Source of the DNA: Desulfobulbus sp. | GTDB lineage: Bacteria; Desulfobacterota; Desulfobulbia; Desulfobulbales; Desulfobulbaceae | Direction of reading: 5' to 3' | Assembly: GCA_011051825.1 (NCBI GenBank) | Contig: DRKH01000158.1 | Coordinates: 1-14,804 of the forward strand | DNA length: 14,804 nucleotides | Shown: in pieces, positions 1-6,200 of the stretch | Numbering within the stretch: the first letter of the stretch is position 1 | How the letters are laid out: each line of letters opens with the position of its first letter | Position numbers and translations under genes: made by a program | The notes under the pieces: model-generated | Told to the model about the DNA's origin: nothing | Database searches by the model: none | The model's input: only the letters and a program-made list of their open reading frames with translations

Positions 1-1
1 A

Positions 2-208
2 AAGAAGGTGGCGGAGACATTGACCGCAACCTACGAGGCTGCCGATACGCTGCAAAATGTTGTTGATGATCTGATCAATATAGGGTTGCCTGCAGAAGAA
101 ATCTTTGCTGATAAAGAGCGCAAGACGGTGAAAGTGATTGTCCCCAAGGTGATTGAAGCGGAGATCAGGGAAGTGCTGAAACGGCATGACCCGATCCGGG
201 TGGAGTAG
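2..208 (+). CDS. Small alpha/beta stress-type protein, 5' end probably outside the window
   Basis: The reading frame is open from the left edge and stops at TAG 206-208. A GTG at position 8 could start a 66-residue protein, but there is no room for a ribosome binding site before it and the frame continues upstream as Lys-Lys-Val, so the true start probably lies outside the window. The protein has an alternating helix/strand pattern: a Thr-rich first strand, a helix containing VVDDLINIGLP, a strand around VKVIVP, a helix containing EIREVLKRHDP and a final strand IRVE. This resembles small ferredoxin-fold proteins related to the general-stress-protein 17M/YflT-like domain, in which a DDL-N-G-P-IF segment is common. 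That assignment is from memory of the family pattern. There is no signal peptide, so it is probably cytoplasmic. The strong terminator 56 bases downstream isolates it from the next gene. Confidence 0.6.
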   Translation, partial: KKVAETLTATYEAADTLQNVVDDLINIGLPAEEIFADKERKTVKVIVPKVIEAEIREVLKRHDPIRVE

Positions 209-263
209 CGTCGGCCTGCGGGGGAAAATAAGCCTTTTCTTCTCCTTTTGCCTGCCATGATCC

Positions 264-311
264 AGCCATTGAAATCAAACTTTTTTTGTTTGATTTTAAT
301 GGCTTTTTTTT
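264..311 (+). terminator. Intrinsic terminator after the small stress-type gene
   Basis: Arms 264-280 and 288-304 pair over 17 positions, with one G-T wobble, around a loop of seven T. A run of eight T (304-311) follows directly. The stem is AT-rich but long, and the adenine-rich left arm may let it work in both directions. It separates the first gene from the activator gene at 422. Confidence 0.85.
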
Positions 312-421
312 ATTTCTGTTGATCACTCCTGGCGTTAATATACTCTTTAAATACGGGGTGCTGGATTGATCGTTCGAATAACGGTTTTTAATGTGTGTGA
401 AACAAAAAACAGGCTGGTGCA

Positions 422-2275
422 ATGAACGGAAAAAGAATCGCCAAAGAGACCGGAGCGCGAATAGGCGCATTTTTACAGGAGATGTCTGAATGTACAAGTA
501 TTGCCGCCTGTTTTGATTGTATTTTTAACGCCATTCCAGATGGTGCCGTGTTTGTGGATCTGCAGCGAAAGATTGTGATGATCAATCCGGCCCTGGAAAA
601 TATCTCCGGCTATAGTGAGGAGGAACTGATCGGTCGGACCACTGAAGCTTTTTATGTATCCAGGGAGGCCTTCGAAGAACAGGGACGCATAAGATATAAT
701 CTCAGCGTTGGAGAAGAGCTGCGGCCTTACGAGGTCGAATACCGGCGGAAGGACGGGACGATTTTTCCTTCTGAAACCGTGGGCTCGGTGGTCAAGGATG
801 ACGAGGGCAACAAGATCGGCTTCCTCGGTTTGATTCGTGATATCAGTGATCGTAAGCAGTCGGAAGCGAGGCTGTCTGAACTCGAATGCATGTATCGTAC
901 TGTGGCCGATTTCACCTATGACTGGGAGGCCTGGACCAATCTTGACGGGACGTTTCGCTACGTATCCCCTTCGTGCGAGCGTATCAGCGGCTATGCCGCA
1001 GAAGCATTTATTGAAAATCCGATGCTGTTTCGAGATATCATTGTTGCAGAAGACCGAAAGCTGTGGGATACGCATTTTTATGACAGTATTCAGGAGCTCG
1101 GCTTGCGTGAGATTCAGTTTCGGATCGTCAGGCCGGATGGTGAGGTACGCTGGATTGAGCATGCCTGCCAGCCGGTGATCAACGATAAAAAGCAGGTGCT
1201 GGGCTTTCGGTCCAGCAACCGGGATATCACCGATCGGAAGAAAACTGAAGACGAGCTCCGGGCGGCTCTCATTGCAATCGGGCGCTATAAAGAACAGCTT
1301 GAGGCGGAGAGTGCCTGTCTCCGTGAAGAGATCCAGCTGGTCTGTAATCATGGAAATATCATCGGCAGCAGTAATGCCCTGAAGTATGTCTTGTTTAAAA
1401 TTGAGCAGATTGCGTCCACCGACACCACGGTACTCGTCCTTGGGGAAACGGGAACCGGCAAGGAGCTGATTGCCAGGGCAATCCACAAGAACAGTCGACG
1501 CAAAAAACGGCCGTTGATAAAGGTGAACTGTGCCGCCCTGCCCGCAGACCTCATTGAAAGTGAATTGTTTGGTCATGAGCGAGGGGCCTTTACCGGCGCT
1601 CATGCCCGGCGGATAGGGCGATTTGAGGTCGCTGACAGGGCAACTATTTTTCTTGATGAGATAGGGGAGCTGCCGCCGGAGATTCAGGTGAAACTTTTAC
1701 GGGTTCTTCAGGACGGTGAATTCGAGCGGGTTGGCAGCTCCCGGACGATCAAGGTCGATGTTCGGATTATTGCCGCCACCAACCGCGACCTGGAACAGGA
1801 TGTCCGTAATGATGTGTTTCGTAAGGACCTCTGGTACCGACTCAATGTCTTTCCCATAACTGCCCCGCCCTTGAGAGATCGCCTTGAAGATATCCCCCAG
1901 TTGGCGGCTTTTTTTATGGACAGGTTTGCCCGTAAGCAGGGAAAAACTATTACCACTGTTCCAGCACGGATCATGGAACACCTGCAGCAGTATTCCTGGC
2001 CCGGCAACATCAGGGAACTGGAAAATGTTATTGAACGGGCAGTGATCAATTCAGCCGGTCCGAAGCTGCTGCTGGCGGATGAGTTAAGGGCACCGCAGTG
2101 GCAAGAGGATGTGGCCTTTAAATCCCTGCAGGAAATGGAGCGAGATTACATTATCCAGGTGCTCGAGGAAACAAATTGGAAGGTTAGCGGTAAAAATAGT
2201 GCGGCGGAAATTCTGCAACTCGACAGAAGCACACTGCGATCCAGAATGAAAAAATTAGGTATTGCCAGGTCCTAA
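422..2275 (+). CDS. Sigma-54-dependent transcriptional activator, PAS-PAS-AAA+-Fis HTH
   Basis: 617 residues. Two PAS domains come first (about 30-145 and 155-275); each ends in the typical DISDRK or DITDRK exit motif and leads into a short coiled linker (about 275-305). The AAA+ domain (about 310-545) has Walker A GETGTGKE (341-348), the sigma-54-contacting loop GAFTGA (388-393), Walker B IFLDEIGE (409-416) and the WPGNIRELEN motif (526-535). A Fis-type helix-turn-helix fills about 575-617. There is no response-regulator receiver domain, so control probably comes from ligand, redox or partner sensing through the PAS domains. Three Cys (24, 30, 33) sit just before the first PAS. Such proteins bind upstream enhancers as oligomers and hydrolyse ATP to open sigma-54 promoters. 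The gene lies just upstream of a candidate sigma-54 promoter and paired palindromes that precede the MCO gene run, so it is the likely regulator of that run. The ribosome binding site before ATG 422 is weak (AGG near 411), suggesting low expression. Confidence 0.93.
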   Translation: MNGKRIAKETGARIGAFLQEMSECTSIAACFDCIFNAIPDGAVFVDLQRKIVMINPALENISGYSEEELIGRTTEAFYVSREAFEEQGRIRYNLSVGEELRPYEVEYRRKDGTIFPSETVGSVVKDDEGNKIGFLGLIRDISDRKQSEARLSELECMYRTVADFTYDWEAWTNLDGTFRYVSPSCERISGYAAEAFIENPMLFRDIIVAEDRKLWDTHFYDSIQELGLREIQFRIVRPDGEVRWIEHACQPVINDKKQVLGFRSSNRDITDRKKTEDELRAALIAIGRYKEQLEAESACLREEIQLVCNHGNIIGSSNALKYVLFKIEQIASTDTTVLVLGETGTGKELIARAIHKNSRRKKRPLIKVNCAALPADLIESELFGHERGAFTGAHARRIGRFEVADRATIFLDEIGELPPEIQVKLLRVLQDGEFERVGSSRTIKVDVRIIAATNRDLEQDVRNDVFRKDLWYRLNVFPITAPPLRDRLEDIPQLAAFFMDRFARKQGKTITTVPARIMEHLQQYSWPGNIRELENVIERAVINSAGPKLLLADELRAPQWQEDVAFKSLQEMERDYIIQVLEETNWKVSGKNSAAEILQLDRSTLRSRMKKLGIARS

Positions 2276-2667
2276 TAGCTGAATCCGTGGCGGAAAATGA
2301 GTCTGCGGTCATCTGTTTTCTTGTAACCTGGTGAAATAACAGCTTTTGCTGTGATTTCATGTTGTATCTGAAAACTGTTCAGGGCTTCAGGATGCTCTGT
2401 CGCCCACTGATGGCGGTGTCTGTGTAGGCCGCCGGGCCGGCCCGTCGGGACAGCATTGAGGTGACCTTGCGATCAGCGGGAATGACAAGGCTGTCCAGGT
2501 GGTTTCCAGGTGAGCAATGAACTTTCCTGGCCCATAAAAATGATGTAATCCCCTTGGGGATTCGCATGCCTGTTGTGGTAGATGTTCAGGGAGTGCGACA
2601 CCCCTTTTCTGTGATCCCACCAAATTGCCCTTTCCGGGTAAAGCAGCTCTGACCTGAATGTAAAGGT
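2276..2667. other. Non-coding stretch, no convincing gene
   Basis: No open frame on either strand has a ribosome binding site with a recognisable protein. The stretch holds the hairpin at 2331-2360 and an imperfect 20-base GC palindrome at 2429-2448 whose 12-base core (CGGGCCGGCCCG, 2433-2444) is perfect. On the minus strand, overlapping open frames between about 2380 and 2700 give protein-like but unrecognised text. This could be a decayed gene or chance. Confidence 0.4.
2331..2360 (+). other. Hairpin after the activator gene, possible weak terminator
   Basis: Arms 2333-2343 and 2348-2358 pair over 11 positions with one mismatch, extendable by two outer positions, around a TTTT loop. It lies 56 bases after the activator stop codon. 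No T run follows, so it may be a 3' end stabiliser or a Rho-linked pause rather than a clean intrinsic terminator. Confidence 0.35.
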
Positions 2668-2699
2668 GGTGATATATCACCTGTTGGTTGTATATCGCC
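2668..2699 (+). promoter_or_regulatory. Tandem palindromic sites, candidate enhancer for the sigma-54 activator
   Basis: GGTGATATATCACC (2668-2681) is a perfect 14-base palindrome. GGTTGTATATCGCC (2686-2699) matches it at 11 of 14 positions. The sites are 18 bases apart centre to centre and lie about 100 to 130 bases upstream of the sigma-54-like promoter at 2799. Paired dyads at this distance are the usual layout of upstream activating sequences for sigma-54 enhancer-binding proteins, and the Fis-type regulator encoded just upstream is the obvious candidate ligand. That it binds here is inferred. Confidence 0.5.
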
Positions 2700-2798
2700 A
2701 TTTTTTTCCGGGAAATGGTTGTTTTCTTTTCTTGCCCCCTTGCTCATATCTCCTACCCTGCAGACCTTTTGAGGCGATCTCCTTCTTGTCTCACAATG

Positions 2799-2814
2799 TG
2801 GCACATGCTTTGAA
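2799..2814 (+). promoter_or_regulatory. Candidate sigma-54 (-24/-12) promoter
   Basis: TGGCAC (2799-2804), five bases, then TTGAA (2810-2814). The -24 element matches the consensus TGGCAC perfectly and the spacing to the -12 element is correct. The -12 element reads TTGA rather than TTGC, so the invariant-type GC is GA here, which weakens the call. Transcription would start near 2825, about 40 bases before the ATG at 2867. The nearby enhancer-like pair and the adjacent sigma-54 activator gene raise the likelihood. Confidence 0.55.
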
Positions 2815-2866
2815 GGTATCATAGCAAAGTGCTTCGGTATTTATTGAATACAATAAGGGGATCCAG

Positions 2867-3192
2867 ATGATTTTTTTTACCGTCATGATCAAAGGCCGTG
2901 CGGGTAAGCGAAAGGAAATACTCCAAACAATTCATGGGGTCCTTGATCGAGTGAAAAAAAAGAAGGATGTCAGGGCGCAAAGAGTTATCAGGATCTTAAT
3001 GATGAAAATATTTTTTATTTAGTTGAGGAATGGCGGACACTGGAGGACATGGACCGCTACCTGCGTTCAAATCTGTTTGCGGTGCTGCTCGGAATAGAGC
3101 CCATTCTTGCCGATAAACCAGAAGTTAAAGTTATGATTGAGAGCAGTTCTTCCATGAACAGCCGGAACAATGAACGGCAAGCCGGCCAATGA
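2867..3192 (+). pseudogene. ABM-domain (antibiotic biosynthesis monooxygenase-like) protein, split by a -1 frame change at an A8G run
   Basis: ATG 2867 has a good ribosome binding site (AAGGGG, 2855-2860). The first frame begins MIFFTVMIKGRAGKRKEILQ and stops at TAG 3020-3022 after 51 codons. The -1 frame, joined at the A run 2954-2961, continues as EGCQGAKSYQDLNDENIFYL, then VEEWRTLEDMDRYLRS and a tail, stopping at TGA 3190-3192. Joined, the product is about 108 residues. Its layout (beta strand, helix, YQD-ENIFYLVEEW core, helix with LRS-F-VLLG, final VKVM strand) is that of small dimeric ABM-fold proteins, which include heme- and quinol-type monooxygenases and many of unknown role. It would be cytoplasmic and is the first gene after the sigma-54 promoter. 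It may be a decayed gene, a sequencing error in a homopolymer, or a gene read by programmed frameshifting or transcriptional slippage. Confidence 0.7.
2956..2962 (+). other. In-frame A AAA AAG slippery heptamer
   Basis: Within the upstream frame of the ABM gene the codons read GTG AAA AAA AAG, so A AAA AAG is in the exact phase used by dnaX-type -1 frameshifting. A -1 slip here leads straight into the frame that completes the ABM domain. A run of eight A (2954-2961) is also prone to transcriptional slippage. I see no strong stimulatory hairpin and only a weak Shine-Dalgarno-like GGGG about 17 bases upstream. Confidence 0.5.
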
Positions 3193-3210
3193 ACACTACC
3201 ACCAGGGAGC

Positions 3211-6200
3211 ATGATGATGACTGAAATATTGAAAATAGATATTGGTAAGTTCAAGCGCATTTTTCGGAATTTCTTTTTGTACCTGATGACGATTGCATTC
3301 GTTGTTGCCTTTCCAATGGCTGTTGCCCAAAACGCTGCTGGAGCATCGTTAACCGTGAAGACCGTGGCCAAAGACGGCACCGTGGGAACCCTGGCCCAGT
3401 ATCGATGGGTGATTGAAGAAGATGCGACCTATCATATTGTGCCCGGTGACCCCGATTCAAGTCCGCTGGCGCTGCGTTTTCATTCAAGCTACATGCCGGT
3501 GGTGGCTCAGGGCGATGAGACGGATTTTCCGGTAAATCTGGATCCGGCCAAGCGCTATTTTGTATCGGTACTGCCCAAAGCTGCAGGAACGTATTCCATC
3601 GGCGGTGCTCCCCTTGTCGGTGATGGAAACGCAACCGTTTTTGTCAATGCCCTGCCTTTGCCGACGGCACAGATCAGTCTCTATATCTATGAAGACCTCA
3701 GTCCGATCAATAATGCCTGGGATACGGGCGAACGCGGTCTGGAAGGGTTCAATATTGTTCTGGAAGAGGCCGGCGGCCGTTACGGAATGTCGGCAGGTGC
3801 TCAAATGGTTGATGCCTACGGCAACATGCTCGGTACCACCTATATCCGGACCTGTGATCAGGATGGACTGAACCCGGACACGGGCTCGTATGGTTGTCTT
3901 GATGTCGACGGTTCTCCCATTGTAGCCACCGACGGATCAGGAACGCCGATAGTTGAGCCGTTGATCACCGGAGCCGACGGCAGGCTGACCATCAAGAATC
4001 TTGCCCCGGGCAAATACGGAATTATTGCCGTTCCTCCGGATACCCAGGCGGATACCTGGATCCAGACTTCAACCATTGAAGGAACCAGGGTTATTGATGC
4101 CTGGGTCAAACCCAATGAGCCGCCGTTTTTTGCAGAATTCGGACCTCCGGGCCCCCATGTTTCCATTGGTTTTGTTCCGGCAGGTCCAAATAAACCATAC
4201 GTTGACGCCACGGCTCTGACAGGTGGGGCAACGATTTCTGGCCAGGTCGTCAATCTGCACCTTTCCCGGCCGCCGAATACTGTATTCCACGCCGGCGCGC
4301 CTTTTCCGCACACAACCCCGTGGGTTGGCCTGAACCTGGGAGCCGCCGGTACCGGCAGGGGCGTCTATGCCGCCCGCGCTGCCGGAGACGGTAGTTTTGC
4401 TATTCCGAACGTACCGCCTGGGGACTACCAGTTGGTGGTATGGGATGATAATCTTGATCTTCTCTTTGCCTTTAAAAATGTAACGGTTCCGGCAGCCGGT
4501 AATGTCACTCTGGGCGATGTGCCGGTCTTTCAATGGTTTACAAGGATTGAGAACTGGGTCTTTCATGACCAGAATGAAAACGGGTTCAGGGACGCCGGTG
4601 AAATGGGCATCCTGGAACAGGCAGTTAATCTCCGCTGGCGGGACGGCTCCATGTACCAGTCCTTCCCAACCGACGGCGAGGGTTTTGTCCCCTTTGATCA
4701 GGTTTTCCCATTTTTTTCATGGCTGGTTGCCGAGGTTGATTTCACCCGTTTCAAGGCAACCGGGCTGACCGTGACCGTCGATGACGGCGGGGCCATACCG
4801 TTTGGCGATCCGTGGTCGTGGGAAGGGCAGTTGAATCCGCAGGCCCAGGGGAATCCGATTGATCCCGACAGTCTGGTGACAACCCCTTCGTATCGTACCG
4901 AGGTCGGACCGATTCTGACCCAGGGCTTCCAGGGTTTTCTGGGGCAGACCAGTGTTTTTGAATGGGGAAAAAAGGCCTATGAACACGGCGAAAACGGCGG
5001 AATTTCCGGGGTGGTCTATTACGCGGTAACCCGGGCCGAAGACAATCCGGAGCTGGCGGCCATAGAGCCGTGGGAACCGGGTATTCCAAGGGTAGAGGTC
5101 AGGCTGTACGAATATGATTCTCTGGCACCCGATTTTAAAGGTGCTCTTCTCAACACCACCCTGACCGACAGCTGGGACGATGCGTTGCCTGTAAACTGCC
5201 AGTACGGCAGCAATGCCGGCAGCGGAACCGATGATCCCTTTGTTTTCCGCGGCACGCCGACGGACTGTTATGACGGCATGCGCAACTGGAACCAGGTTCG
5301 TCCCGGGGTTTTCGACGGTGGATATGCCTTTGACCGAATTATTGATCCGGCCGACGGCATCACCGAGATCAGCCCGATTCCACCCGGCCGTTACGTGGTC
5401 GAGGTTCTGCCTCCGGCCGGGTATGAAACCATGCGGTCGCAGGATAAAAATGTGGACTTCGGGGACAGCTATATCCCCAGTCCCCAGTTGCTGCCTCCCC
5501 AATGTGTGGGCGCAACCTATACCGTGCCGGCGGAACTCACACTCTTTCCAGGAGTTGCGGCCCCCCTTGCCGGACAGGACCTGAATGGATGCGAGAGTAA
5601 GCTGGTGGCTTTAAGTGACGGTGCCAATGCAGCTGCGGATTTCGCGCTCTTTACCGAGGTGCCCGTTGCCGGGCATATCGTCGGCATTATCCTGGATGAC
5701 ACGGCCAATGAATTTGAACCCAACTCGCCGAATATCGGCGAAAAATTTGCTCCGCCCTTTCTGCCGATCGCTATCCGCGACTGGACGGGCCGGATGATTA
5801 CCAGCACCTATTCAGGTGAATTCGGAGCCTACAACGCTCTGGTCCCTTCCACGTACAGCGCCAACCTGCCGAAACCCAGCGGTATGTCGCCCAATATGCT
5901 GACCGCATGTATGAATGATCCTGAGGCTGATATCATCGGCGGGTTTTATAATCCCCAGTATTCAACCTTTTGTTACACCCTGCAGTATATGCCGGGAACA
6001 ACCACCTATCTCGATACTCCGGTTGTCCCGATTGCAGCCTTTGCCGGATCGGATCAGAGTCCGCTGGACTGTGAGTTTTCGGATGCCACTCCGCGGATAT
6101 TTTCAGTCGATGCCGGCCAGGGACCATATCTGCCGACAGCCGCCGGCTCGGTTACCATTACTTCACTTGGCCCCACCAGCGTGCTGAACCCTGCTTATGA

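Noticed and set aside
319..394. Possible sigma-70 promoters before the activator gene (TTGATC 319-324 with TATACT 339-344; TTGATC 366-371 with TAATGT 389-394)
   Set aside because: The first has only 14 bases of spacing and the second a poor -10 element, so neither is listed as a feature.
473..1603. Long open frame on the minus strand (376 codons)
   Set aside because: It is the shadow of the sigma-54 activator gene, which has all its family motifs in the + frame; the minus-strand text matches no family I know.
2387..2701. Minus-strand frames in the gap after the activator gene (up to 104 codons)
   Set aside because: No recognisable domain, no clear ribosome binding site, and they cover the palindromic regulatory pair. 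A decayed gene remains possible but cannot be supported.
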